This document shows, piece by piece, positions 47,540 through 59,042 of a stretch of 64,000 nucleotides of DNA. The notes beneath the pieces were generated by a model. It was given only the letters and a program-made list of their open reading frames with translations. It was not told the origin of the DNA and did not search any database. Positions within the stretch are counted from its first letter, which is position 1, and every line of letters starts with the position of its first letter. The position numbers and the translations under genes were made by a program. This DNA is from Neodiprion pinetum (Eukaryota > Arthropoda > Insecta > Hymenoptera > Diprionidae), in assembly GCF_021155775.2 (NCBI RefSeq), contig NC_060238.1:10998051-11062050 (forward strand). The letters are read 5' to 3'.

Positions 47540-47817
47540 TGTAACGATTTAGGCGTTACGTTAATAAAATATGGATCCGCGAGTTTACTTATTATCAAAT
47601 CAAAGGCGTAAACAAAAATATCGTGATAAATGCTTTTAATGCAATATACGTGTTTCTTGTTTAAAGTCTGAAACAAGACTGTTTTTACAATAATATCGGT
47701 TGGCGCAGCAACCTTATTCTTTTTAAAGACATAAGAGGTTCATAAACGTCTTTTATCTATGCTGACTACTAGATCATTAAAGAGGGGGCAAAACGGGTGA
47801 TTTCACCCTTTGTAACA
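47540..47817 (-). repeat. 3' LTR of copy D
   Basis: 278 bp, TGTTACAAAGGG...CGTTACA on the minus strand. A purine-rich tract (GGGGGGGAGTAG on the minus strand) adjoins it. Confidence 0.9.
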
Positions 47818-48548
47818 CTACTCCCCCCCGAGGAAAAGAGTCGTCCCGACTCGGGAAAGATAAAATAATTATAAAAGTATTCTAGTAGTCAGTGCTCAAA
47901 GGTGAGTTGGAGCTGTGGCTCTAAAAATTTAAGAACTCCCTTTTACTATCTGGCATTTGCCCACAGTCTCAAGGTAAACCACAGAAAACCTTGAGCAGAT
48001 AGTTGAGCGTTAAATAATCTCAAAAATTTATGTGCCATGTTTTATAAAGGTTAGTGTTAATGAGTGTTATGTGGCTTCATGAATTCAAAGTTATCCGCAA
48101 CGGCCCAGATTGATGTCGGGAAGAAATTCAATCTTCTTCATGAAGGATCCCTCCGAAACAGGTTCAGATGAAAACATCGAACCGGGAACCGACAATTCCA
48201 GGACCGAATAAGACGAAAACAGACTTCTCTTCATATGAAATAAGGAAATCGTGAGGTGACTTCTTTAAAAATAGTTCACCCTAGAGTTTTGGAAGGACAA
48301 ATGTGAGTGATGGTAAAACAATTCAAATTCACTAAGTGAATTTGGGAGAATACTTCAATAAAATAAATTGAATATGTATTCAAAAGAAAAGAAACGATCT
48401 TATCTGAATTATTTCTGCGTCCTTCTTCAAAATAAAACCACCAGTCATCCTAAGGAATCGGGGAAAAATTGGATGGGAAAAGGCTGTGTCAAGTAACCTG
48501 AAAAAGTACTCACAAAAACTGACACTTAAGGTTAATAAAATGTGAAAA
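47818..48548 (-). other. 3' untranslated region of copy D
   Basis: Matches copy A 1-480 and copy B 33200-33938, including the palindrome near 48325-48345. No gene. Confidence 0.65.
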
Positions 48549-48945
48549 TCAAGCAATCGCCCATCGACCTCGAAAAATAATCGTGGCTCTTTTCACATTA
48601 TTAAACCAAAGCCTATCCGACACGAAACTCGATTCTGAAGAAAAAGGTTTTAGAAAAACTTGGCCGGCTGTAGTTTCTACAATTATAACCAAAACGGCAG
48701 CCGATAAAGAAGAAAAGGTTTGATTTACTAGCCAATCCTCATGAACCTCATGAATAGTTCTGAGTAGCTCTAAAGAAATGCTCGATTCTTCCTCACGAGA
48801 ACGGGAACTGACACGAGCAAAAGAAGTTTCTGGGGAAACTCGCAAATAAACAATCAAATCCACTCTGAGCTCAGACGAGCGAATGAGAAGATCAAAATTT
48901 TTCGTCAATAAATGAGATTTGAAGTCGCGAAAATTACCTAACCCT
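48549..48945 (-). pseudogene. Deoxynucleoside kinase fragment, copy D
   Basis: Keeps the region from about kinase residue 100 (EARRGLGNF) through the lid (RSREE) and HEDWLV, then runs on into the 3' region in frame. The P-loop half is deleted. The kinase end joins the conserved 3' region directly, without the copy-specific cassettes seen in A and B. Confidence 0.85.
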
Positions 48946-49097
48946 CGACGAGCTTCATTTCCCTGACAGGCAATAAAATAGGTTGGGAATGCCTGTCACG
49001 CATAACCAAAATAATTCAAAGAAAGAGGTTAACTCGAATGATAATTTTATATAAAAACATCTGAAACTAGTTCCTCAAATCAGCCTCAGAAGAAGAG

Positions 49098-50647
49098 TTA
49101 GTTTGAGGATTGAGGATTTTCTTCCCCAACCTCTTTATCTCTTCTTCGCCAATTATAGGAATCTGAATGCGAGTTTTGTATCACTTCTCTACTATTCTTT
49201 TTAAGTAAAAAGCAATGATTAGCATCATGTCCTATTTTATGACAAAATAAACACGTTACTACATTTTGATCTGTCATAACTGCGCCTCTAATTTCGTGTT
49301 TGTTACTCTGATTCTGAAGAGAACCACGATTTACACGATTATAATACTTGTTATTATTTTTATTTCTGTAATTTTGAGGCTTTGACTCCTCCGAGTGTTC
49401 AAAACTTCGTCTTTTTGAGGTATTTTCGGACACCTCAATCCAACGAAGCTTGCTCGGTCCAAAATATTGTTTTCTCATTGCCTCCACCTCGAGGGCTTTG
49501 GCTGTTGCCTCCGGCAGAGAAGTGAGGCCCGATGTTCCAACGGCCATTTTAATTTCTGGATCACTAATTGCGTTTAGAAAGGCTTGAGTCGCTAATAAAT
49601 TACGAGACGGCTCGTGATCTGGCAATGCTACACGTAAAAGCCGTTCTATATCCTGGCTAAGAGACGCGAGGTCTTCGTCTCGTCCTTGTCTCCTAGTCTG
49701 TAATTGAGCCGTGTACAGTTTCGTCAAGTGGTCATTTCCGTATCTTAACTTTAATGCAGAACTAAGTTTTTCATAATCAGAGATTTCTTCCTCAGACAAC
49801 GCCGTTAAAACATTCAAAGACAGGAGGCAAGACTGTGGGCTCTCATGGCGGAGTCCCACTGATTATGTTTAGCAATTGTATTAAACTGGCGTTCATAATC
49901 TGCCCATGGAATTTTTCCGTCAAAAATTGGCGGTTTTAAAGGATAAAGAGGTTTCTCATTAATCTGAGAAGCAACCTCAGGAAATCTTGAATTATTTGAT
50001 TGATGAAAATGAGAACATCGAGGTCGAGCTTGAGGCAAAGGCTCGGAAAAACCAACCTCATTATTAACCGTTACTCTACCAATTGGGGATTCAACTACTC
50101 CCCTAGTAAAAGGCACAGACCTTGAGTCTCGTACATCCTGGAACTGTCCTGGATGTTGGACCTGTCGAACAGCGGGAACGGGAACAGGAGAAGAAACAGG
50201 AGAGGAAAGCGGCGTAACGACTCTGGAACCTCGTGGGGTGACAGCCGGTTCTCCTGAGCCATTCACCTGATGAACAGCCTGAAGAGCTGCCACAGTCGTC
50301 CGGAACAGTTCGTGTAGACTGGTTTCGGATCGTTCTTGTGCTTCTCTATCAAGCCTGCGCTGCTCCAGCTGAGAGGCAATTTCCCTTTCTCGTTGTTCTT
50401 GTTCTTTTCTTCGCTGTTCTTGTTGATCAAGAAGCAGCTGAAGAAGTTGCTGTTGTTGGCGCTCAGCAGCCTCTTGCTGTTGAGACATGATCTTCAGCAG
50501 ATCAATTTGAGAGATTGTCGAAGGAATTGGAAAAGGGTCCACTGAAGGTGATGGAATCGTTTCAGGGACCCGCGGATTCTCCATAACGAAAGGTTCTTCT
50601 CCGCTACTTTCTCTTCGACGTGAGCGCGTCAAACGACTGCTACTCAT
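49098..50647 (-). pseudogene. gag: Gag of copy D, small deletion causing frameshift
   Basis: Starts MSSSRLTRSRRRE. The Gln/Glu/Arg-rich coiled-coil region is longer than in A. A loss of roughly 10 bp near 49820-49830, compared with copy A at 6120-6140, shifts the frame inside the capsid region. The second part (to 49098) keeps a CCHC knuckle (CLFCHKIGHDANHC) and diverges from A and B toward the end. pol is missing after it. Confidence 0.86.
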
Positions 50648-50713
50648 AATTAAAGTTCGCGCACTGAATTGACTCAATTAATAAGAACTCAAGATCCCGC
50701 TTCTGACACCAAT

Positions 50714-50987
50714 TGTAACGATTTAGGCGTTACGTTAATAAAATATGGATCCGCGAGTTTACTTATTATCAAATCAAAGGCGTGAACAAAAATATCGTGA
50801 TAAATGCTTTTAATGCGATATACGTGTTTCTTGTTTAAAGTCTGAAACAAGACTGTTTTTACAATAATATCGGTTGGCGCAGCAACTTTATTCCTTTTAA
50901 AGACATAAGAGGTTTATAAACGTCTTTTATCTATGCTGACTACTAGATCATTAAAGAGGGGGCAAAACAGGTGATTTCACCCTTTGT

Positions 50988-50991
<4 letters not shown>
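50714..50991 (-). repeat. 5' LTR of copy D
   Basis: Near-identical to 47540-47817 with a few differences. The PBS GGTGTCAGAAGCGGGATC follows on the inner side. Confidence 0.9.
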
Positions 50992-51053
<62 letters not shown>

Positions 51054-51649
51054 ATATATGTATATATGTATATATATATATATATATATAAACATATATA
51101 TATGAATATATATATGTATATTATAATCTTCAATTTACTTTAAAAAAGAGGGAAATTGAAAAAAAAAAATTTTTTCCACAATATTTCAATTCTTTAAAAT
51201 TATGTATAATTATCAGAAAAATCCCGAACATTTTAAATTGTTCGCTTATTCTTTATTTTATTTCATTTTTTTATGATTTTTACATTCACAATTATTTTTT
51301 ATTTCATTACATTATTTACCTCAATTACCTTCATTCATATTCTATTATATTATTGTATAATATAAATATATATAAATATATATATACATATATATGTATA
51401 TATATACATACGAATATTATAATTTTCAATTTACTTTTAAAAAATGGGAAATTGAAAAAAAAAAATTTTTCTTACATTATTTCAATTTTTTGGAATCATG
51501 TATAATTATCAGAAAAATCCTAAATATTTTTAATCATTTGCATATTTTTAATTTCATTTTATTTTTTATAATTTTTTTCATTCACAATCATTTTTTATTT
51601 TGTTACATTATTTACCTCAATTACCTTCATTTATATTTTATTATATTAA
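50992..51649. repeat. AT-rich tandem repeat (matrix satellite)
   Basis: Two units (cores near 51240 and 51535); the second is cut by the Helitron exactly between TTAATATTA-type sequence and TGTATAATAT. Confidence 0.9.
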
Positions 51650-52910
51650 TCTCTCTATCTAATAAAAAAGTTTCAAACAAATGAACGTAGAAAAAGATTA
51701 TAATAACAATAGTAAAAAAAGATTATAATAACAATAGTATACGCATGAAGTTGGCGGTGGGGTGAGATACCGAAAACAAAACAAAAAGCATCTAGCAAAC
51801 CCTTTGACAGCTGTCACCGGCTGTTTATGACAGTCTTTGACAAATATCTTTGTAGGTATCTGTTTCTGACGCGCAAAAAATGAACATGCAAACGAAAATC
51901 ATAACGATGATTCCCGACAGGAATTGTCTTTTTCGCGCGTGGGCGTATTGTGTATACGGCACTCAAGATCGACACGCAGAGGTGAGACTGAGTATCGTTT
52001 CAAATATAGTGGATAATTGGTCTACATTTGCGGGTTTTATTACAGGTAATGAGTCAAACGGTGCGGTGATCAGGCGACCTGGTGATTACAAATCACATAT
52101 AAATAAAAATGCAATATATGCAGCTGCGGAAATTTTTAAGATATGTTAAATCGAGTATCGCGAAGAACAAATTCATCCACACCGGATCGGATCACAAAAT
52201 GGAACACAATTCTCGCTACTCTTCACCGGTGACGGAGAGAGTGGACACTTTGATGTCTTGCAGAATCAAAATAAAATTCAGATAGTGAGTAATAAGTATG
52301 AAAAGTAACAATCAAATAATAGTAAATCTAAATATATCACCAAACAGTCAAAAGGACAGCCAGGATTTACGATGACAATGGAGAAAGGAGGAGTTTCAAG
52401 CAGCAGACAAGGCGATGAAGATGGTGGATGGTCGGAAGTATCACAAAAGAAAGAGGAAAATAAAATTGTGAGTGCGAAGAACCAAATAAGCCATAGAATA
52501 AGCCAGAGAATAATAATAAACAAATATTCCTATAACCAGGCAAGAGGACGACCATGATAGATGTTGACCACAAGAAAAAGAGGTGTTTTACGGAGTGAAC
52601 AGCAACATAAATACAGAGAAAAAAAAAATATAAAGAAGGTGATTTTGGAGAATAACGGGCAGAGCGGTAGCAAAAATAATTCAGCAAGTCAAGGAGATAG
52701 ACAGATATCAATAGAGAAGGAACACCAATTTTCAACCAACGAATGAAAGCTTAGATTGATGAAAAAAAGAAAAGTAAGCACAGAAGGAATTGAAGTGGAC
52801 AGCAAGTGCAGGACCTGTCATTAAATCAACATGAAGGAATTCGCCTGTCTACTAGACAATGCGTAAGGAAATAGTGAGGCGCGCGAAGCGCGCAGGGGCG
52901 AAGCCCCTAG
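51650..52910 (+). mobile_element. Helitron, non-autonomous
   Basis: Starts TCTCTCTATC and ends CCCCTAG, inserted between A and T: the flanks TTATATTAA and TGTATAATAT rejoin to the intact satellite sequence with no target duplication. Two hairpins with GAA loops precede the end: GCGCGC/GCGCGC at 52879-52893 and AGGGGC/GCCCCT at 52894-52908. No Rep/helicase is encoded. It carries a broken OTU protease domain; the remainder (52309-52878) shows nothing I recognise. Confidence 0.85.
51880..52308 (+). pseudogene. OTU-type cysteine protease domain fragment
   Basis: The frame has PDRNCLFRAWAYCVYG with Asp13 and Cys16 in the OTU catalytic context (usual DGNCLFRA, here Arg for Gly). After an in-frame TAA at 52147-52149 the same frame continues with IHPHRIGS, LLFTGDGESGHFDVL (the OTU catalytic His context) and ends at 52308. 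Length covers most of a compact OTU domain. OTU domains are known in Helitron-type proteins. It could also be captured host sequence. Confidence 0.75.
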
Positions 52911-52955
52911 TGTATAATATAAATATATATAAATATATATATACATATATATCTA

Positions 52956-52995
<40 letters not shown>

Positions 52996-53369
52996 TAGAT
53001 ATATATGTATATATATATTTATATATATTTATATATATACATATGTATATGAATATATATATGTATATTATAATTTTCAGTTTACTTTCAAAAAGAGGGA
53101 AATTGAAGAAAAAAAATTTTTCCAACAATATTGCAATTTCTCAAAATTATGTATAATTATCAAAAAAATCCCAAATATTTTCAATTATTCGCTTGTTTTT
53201 TATTTTATTTCATTTTTTTTATAATTTTTTCCATTCACAATTATTTTTCATTTTATTACATTATTCACCTCAATTACCTTCATTTGTATTCTATTATATT
53301 AATGTATAATATAAATATATATAAATATATATATACATATATATCTATATATATATATATATATACATA

Positions 53370-53415
<46 letters not shown>

Positions 53416-53800
53416 TATACATATATGTATATACATATACATATATATATATGAATATATATAAGTAAATTATAATTTTCAGTTTACTTTTAAAAAGAGG
53501 GAAATTGAAAAAAAAAAATTTTTCCCACAATATTTCAATTCTTTAAAATTATGTATAATCATCAGAAAAATCCTAAATATTCTTAATTATTCGCTTATTC
53601 TTTATTTTATTTCATTTTTTTTATGATTCTTACATTAACAATAATTTTTTATTTCATTACATCATTTACCTCAATTACCTTTATTTATATTCTATTATAT
53701 TAATGTATAATATAAATATATATAAATATATATATACATCTATATTTATATATATATATCTATATACATATATATATATATAAATATATATATATATGTA

Positions 53801-53844
<44 letters not shown>

Positions 53845-54164
53845 TATATAAATATATATATGTATATTAAAATTTTCAATTTACTTTTAAAAAGAGGGAA
53901 ATTGAAGAAAAAAAATTTTTTTCACAATATTTCAAATTTTCAAAATCATGTATAATTATCAGAAAAATCCCAAATATTTTCTATTATTTGCTTATTTTTC
54001 ATTTCATTTCATTTTTTTATAATTTTTTCCGTTCATAATCATTTTTTATTTTGTTACATTATTTACCTCAATTACCTTCATTTATATTTCATTATATTAA
54101 TGTATAATATAAATATATATAAATATATATACATTTATATCTATATATATATATATACATATAT

Positions 54165-54230
<66 letters not shown>

Positions 54231-54540
54231 TTCCAATCTACTTTTGAAAGCAGGGAAATTGAAAAAAAAAAAAATTTTCTTCACAATATTTCAATTTTTT
54301 GAAATCATGTATTATCATTAGAAAAATCCTAAATATTTATAATCATTCGCTTATTTTTTATTTTATCCATTTTTTCATAATTTTTTCCATCAACAATCAT
54401 TTTTTATTCAAATACATTATTTACCTCAATTACCTCCATTTACATTTCATGATATTAATGTATTATATGGATATATAAATATATTTATACATATATATCT
54501 ATATATATATATATATATATATATGTATTTATATATATGG

Positions 54541-54592
<52 letters not shown>

Positions 54593-54910
54593 ATATAAAT
54601 ATATATACATATAAATATGAATATATATATGTATATTATATCTTTAATTTACTTCTAGAAAGAGGGATATTAAAGAAAAAAATTTCTTTCCACAATATTT
54701 CAATTTTTTGAAATCATGTATAATTATCAGAATCATTCTAAATATTTTCAATTATTCGCTTATTCTTTATTTTGTTTAATTTTTTATAATTTTTTCTATT
54801 CACAATCATTTTTTATTTTGTTACATTATTTACCTCAATTACCTTTATTCATATTTCATTATAATAATGTATAATATAAATATACATAAATATATATATA
54901 CATATATATC

Positions 54911-54944
<34 letters not shown>

Positions 54945-55245
54945 AATATATATATATTTATATATATGAATATATATATGTATATTATAATTTTCAATTT
55001 ACTTCTGAAAGAAGGGAAATTGAAAAAAAAAACTTTTCCCACAATATCTCAATTTTATAAAATATTTTTAATCATTCGCTTATTTTTTATTTGATTCATT
55101 TTTTTATAATTTTTTCCATCAACAATCATTTTTTATTTTATTACATTATTTACCTCAATTACCTTCATTTATATTCTATTATATTAATGTATGATATGAA
55201 TATATATGAATATATATATACGTATATATGTATATATTTATATAT

Positions 55246-55283
<38 letters not shown>
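52911..55283. repeat. AT-rich tandem repeat (matrix satellite)
   Basis: The best run for judging periodicity: cores near 53185, 53590, 53990, 54345, 54755 and 55075, i.e. 320-410 bp apart. No gene. Confidence 0.9.
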
Positions 55284-55286
<3 letters not shown>

Positions 55287-55935
55287 GGTGCTTTTTTTTG
55301 GACTGTATTTTTTTTTTTCCGGTCCCATCGTGAAATTTTGTTGGAAATACAACTAAAAAAATTCCCCGAAAGATTGAGCCCTTTATATTAATATTAAGTG
55401 CTCGCCCAAGGCATGTAAAGATTTCTCGCTTAAAATACACGTGACCTTCAATTTTTTTCTTTGAAACATCTACAGTCCAGAGGCATTCTATGGTGTAGTC
55501 TAGGACGTCAGTAGGTTTTCTACGGAATGAAATGCTCTACAAAAATTTCCTACAAATTAGTTTTTTTTTTTTTTTTTTGTAGCTCCTGTTATTTACGAGA
55601 TACGGGCAAAAAGACAAGAATTTCATGAAAAGATTCGGTTTGGGTGGCCCGTACGACTTCGCCGGTGTAAGCACTTTTGTAGAGCATTTTATTCCGGAGA
55701 AAACCTACTGACGTCCTAGACTACACCATAGAATGCCTCTGAACTGTAGATGTTTTAACGAAAAAAATTGAAGTTTACGTGTATTTTAAGCGGGAAATCT
55801 TTACATGCCTTGGGCGAGCACTTAATATTAATATTAAGGGCTCAATCTTTAAGGAAATTTTTTTTTGTTGTATTTCCAACAAAATTTCACGATGGGACCG
55901 AAAAAAAAAATATAGTCCAAAAAAAAAGCACCCTA
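55284..55935. mobile_element. Foldback MITE related to the hAT-like transposon
   Basis: Ends TAGGGTGC.../...GCACCCTA match those of 40581-46558, with ATATATAT on both sides. It is almost entirely two inverted arms (about 55284-55542 and 55674-55935) around a short centre with a T-run. It encodes no protein and would need the transposase in trans. Confidence 0.85.
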
Positions 55936-56523
55936 ATATATATATATATGTATATATATACATATGAACATTATAATTTTCAATTTACTTTTAAAAAATG
56001 AAAAATTGAAAAAAATAAAATTTTTCTCACAATATTTCAATTTTCCAAAATTATGTATAATTCTTAGAAAAATCCTGATTATTTTTAATTATTCGCTTAT
56101 TTTTTATTATATTTCATTTTTCTATAATTTTTTCCATTCACAATCATTTTTTATTTCATTACATTCTTGATCTCAATTACCTTCATTCATATTCTATTAT
56201 ATTAATGTATATTATAAATATACATAAATATATATATACATATATATCTATATATATATATATATAATATTATAATTTTCACAATATTTCAATTTTTCAA
56301 AATCATGTATAATTATCAGAAAAATCCTAAATATTTTTAATTATTCGCTTATTCTTTATTTCATTTCATTTTTTTATAATTTTTTCCATTCATAATCATT
56401 TTTTATTTTGTCACATTATTTACCTCAATTACCTTCATTTATATTTCATTATATTAATGTATTATATAAATATATATGAATATATATACACATATATATC
56501 TATATATATATATATACATATAT

Positions 56524-56580
<57 letters not shown>

Positions 56581-56777
56581 TATATATATGCATATCATAA
56601 TTTTCAATCTACTTTTGAAAGAAGGAAAATTGAAAAAAAAAAAAATTTTCTTTACAATATTTCAATTTTTTGAAATCATGGATAATTATCAGAAAAATCC
56701 TAAATATTTATAATTATTCGCTTATTTTTCATTTTGTTTCATTTTTCATAATTTTTTCCATTCACAATTATTTTTCA
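55936..56777. repeat. AT-rich tandem repeat (matrix satellite)
   Basis: Three partial units (cores near 56090, 56340 and 56715). The second has lost part of the A/T palindrome around 56270. Confidence 0.88.
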
Positions 56778-57390
56778 TGGGTGTCCCTAAATTGCCTCCC
56801 ACGGACTAGCCAGCATGATACCTCGTTAAAATCCAACCGAGAATTTCTTTTCCGGAAGCTCGTCCGACGCATAATTTTTGAATTATAAGCGATAGCGCTA
56901 GGCCAATCAGAGTGCACCATTTCATCTAGATTTGCCGCCACGGAAATTGCTGTTTTGTTCGGCTGGGTAAATTATTATTATTCGTTTACGAATTAAATAT
57001 CGGCACCTCCCCTCTCTCCCTGTTGTACCCCTTCTCGGGCGCTGACCTCGGTATTGTTGCCGCGGACACGCTGCCGGCCGCACATTCATGGGCGCACACT
57101 TGTGTGAGTAAACAGAAGCGCATCCTTAAGCATAAGGGGTACAGCAGCGAGAGAGGGGAGGTGCCGATATTTAATTCGTAAACGAATAATAATAATTTAC
57201 CCAGTCGAACAAAACAGCAATTTCCGTGGCGGCAAATCTAGATGAAATGGTGCACTCTGATTGGCCTAGCGCTATCGCTTATAATTCAAAAACTGTGCGT
57301 CGGACGAGCTTCAGAAAAAGAAATTCTCGGTTGGATTTTAACGAGGTATCATGCTGGCTAGTCCGTGGGAGGCAATTTAGGGACACCCTG
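56778..57390. mobile_element. Foldback element (MITE), GGGTGTCCC ends
   Basis: Two inverted arms, about 56779-57033 and 57134-57390, with few mismatches around a roughly 100-bp GC-rich spacer. The right end is GGACACCCTG next to TA; the left end is CATGGGTGTCC, so the outermost bases do not match. Satellite phase also changes across it. The type is unassigned; CAGGGTGTCCC-like ends with TA flanks are seen in mariner-like MITEs (inference). Confidence 0.75.
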
Positions 57391-57416
57391 TATATATATA
57401 TATAAATATATATATT

Positions 57417-57451
<35 letters not shown>

Positions 57452-57530
57452 ATATGTATATATATATATATATATATATACATATGTATATGAATATATA
57501 TATATGTATATAAATATATATATATATATA
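57391..57530. repeat. (TA)n stretch between foldback element and LINE
   Basis: Microsatellite only; no core unit. Confidence 0.85.
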
Positions 57531-57917
57531 GGGGAGCCACTGTAGCGCTGCTTGAGTAACCTCGTGTTTATTTATGTTGTGAATAAAATAAAAAGTTTTA
57601 AAAACAAGTAAAAATCCTACTAGTGCCGAACTGCTTTTTATTGAATTGTAACGCAGCAAAAAGTGTTTTAAACACAAAAGTACAAAAGTTCGCGTTAAAT
57701 TAACTAGAATTTTAAATAAAGTCCGAGAGGCCAACTTTTTAAGGTTAGGTTTCTGATCAGCGCATATAAACAGACTCTAATATAAACTATCTGCTTTTAA
57801 ATTTTAACCTGCAAATTAGTGTGATCGAGATTCAGGCTCCTAAACTAATCCAGATAAATAAATGCCAGTCCCGGGGTGGTCCTCGTGCGGCTAGGCGGTA
57901 GTCTTTAACCTACAAAT

Positions 57918-59042
57918 ATGGTAAACAGCCCCTCGAAACCAGACGGTGTTGTTCACAATCCCACCAACTCACCTGCCAGCTCCAAGAAACCCGGGGCTCC
58001 AATCAAAGCATTCACTTTTACTCGAGAAAGAGCCGCCTCACTTGGTGACATTAAAGATTATCTTAACAGGAAAAGGACCATTGATGATAGAGACTCCGAC
58101 AACTCACCATCCGATTCAGAAGAAACAACACAAGCTGCCAAAAAGATGTTTAACCAAGCTTCCAACTCCGCTTCTCTTGTGTCAAATCCTGACGCGATGA
58201 TGTCCGATTTGAGCAACACTAGTGAAGCTCACCCCATCTCAGCCCTTCTAGGGAGGCTAACAGACCAAATTGCGCAGATGCAGTCACAGGCTAACAACAA
58301 TACTGAAGCTCTCAAAGAGCAGATCAAGAACAGTCAGCGCGAAAATCAAAATGCTATCCAAGCCATCAGAGACGACTTCCTGAAGAGCGAAAAAGCATTG
58401 TTGGGCCGGATTGATAACATCTCAAAAAGGCAAGACAAACTCGAAAAGGAGCTTGAGGCACTCAAGTCCGGGAACATCTCGCTATCCACCACAAATCCTT
58501 CCTCAGAAGCTGAAGTCAATAAGGCCAGACTTCAAAAGCTGGAGGACTTGGTTAGCCAACAAGAAAAAGCTACAAAGCGACTCAATATTATAGCCAAGAA
58601 TCACAACTGGCGTGAACCTAACCTCATACACCAGATAAACGAATTCATGGAGGAAAAATTCAGCTTATCTAATGCAGTTATTGATGTTATACCAATGCGA
58701 CAAGACAGAAAAGTCTTAAAAATCAAACTCAGCAATGAAAAAGCCAAAGACACAGTAATGAATGCCAAGCGTACGATTCTAAAGGATTCGACCCTGTCAC
58801 TAAACAATGAATACACTAAGAGAGAACTTTACTGCCTAAAGAAGATTAAAGAAACCGCAGCCGAAATGAGAAAAGATGGCAAAAACCCGAAGATAAAAGG
58901 TACCAGGTTGGAAATGAATAATGAAATGTTCGTTTGGGACTTTTGGGAAGACCAGCTCAAATCGTCGATAAACCGCTCCCTAAACAGCCAAAACAGTTCC
59001 ATTCCCACTCCTTCACCATCCACAGATACAAAAAACTGCTAA
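57918..59042 (+). CDS. LINE ORF1 protein (RNA-binding)
   Basis: 374 aa from ATG (MVNSPSKPDG). The N-terminal third is Ser/Pro/Asp-rich and low complexity. Residues about 110-215 are heptad-rich and likely coiled coil (ITDQIAQMQSQ..., KRQDKLEKELEAL). The C-terminal part (IIAKNHNWRE ... VWDFWEDQL) looks like the RRM-plus-C-terminal module of L1-type ORF1p. No CCHC knuckle is present. By analogy it trimerises and coats the RNA. The end reads ACA AAA AAC TGC TAA, with a -1 heptamer one codon before the stop. Confidence 0.82.
   Translation: MVNSPSKPDGVVHNPTNSPASSKKPGAPIKAFTFTRERAASLGDIKDYLNRKRTIDDRDSDNSPSDSEETTQAAKKMFNQASNSASLVSNPDAMMSDLSNTSEAHPISALLGRLTDQIAQMQSQANNNTEALKEQIKNSQRENQNAIQAIRDDFLKSEKALLGRIDNISKRQDKLEKELEALKSGNISLSTTNPSSEAEVNKARLQKLEDLVSQQEKATKRLNIIAKNHNWREPNLIHQINEFMEEKFSLSNAVIDVIPMRQDRKVLKIKLSNEKAKDTVMNAKRTILKDSTLSLNNEYTKRELYCLKKIKETAAEMRKDGKNPKIKGTRLEMNNEMFVWDFWEDQLKSSINRSLNSQNSSIPTPSPSTDTKNC
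59030..59036 (+). promoter_or_regulatory. -1 ribosomal frameshift heptamer A_AAA_AAC
   Basis: In ORF1 phase the bases read A AAA AAC, followed by TGC TAA. Slipping -1 enters the ORF2 frame at CTG (59036), giving LLILSWNARG at the start of the endonuclease. ORF2 has no ATG before the catalytic Asn, so a fusion by frameshift is likely. A downstream stimulatory fold is not obvious; a weak ATGC/GCAT hairpin lies about 17 nt on. Confidence 0.65.

Larger units (their letters stand above)
47540..50991 (-). mobile_element. Internally deleted dNK-Gypsy element (copy D)
   Basis: Two 278-bp LTRs (47540-47817 and 50714-50991) of one subtype are flanked by ATAT on both sides. The interior keeps gag (with a small deletion), the 3' two-thirds of the kinase and the 3' region. 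The whole protease-RT-RNaseH-integrase part is absent. The join between gag and kinase lies in 48960-49097. It could only move with enzymes supplied by relatives. Confidence 0.9.

Noticed and set aside
52278..52746. ORFs in the distal Helitron on both strands
   Set aside because: Low-complexity or hydrophobic antisense frames without similarity I can name.
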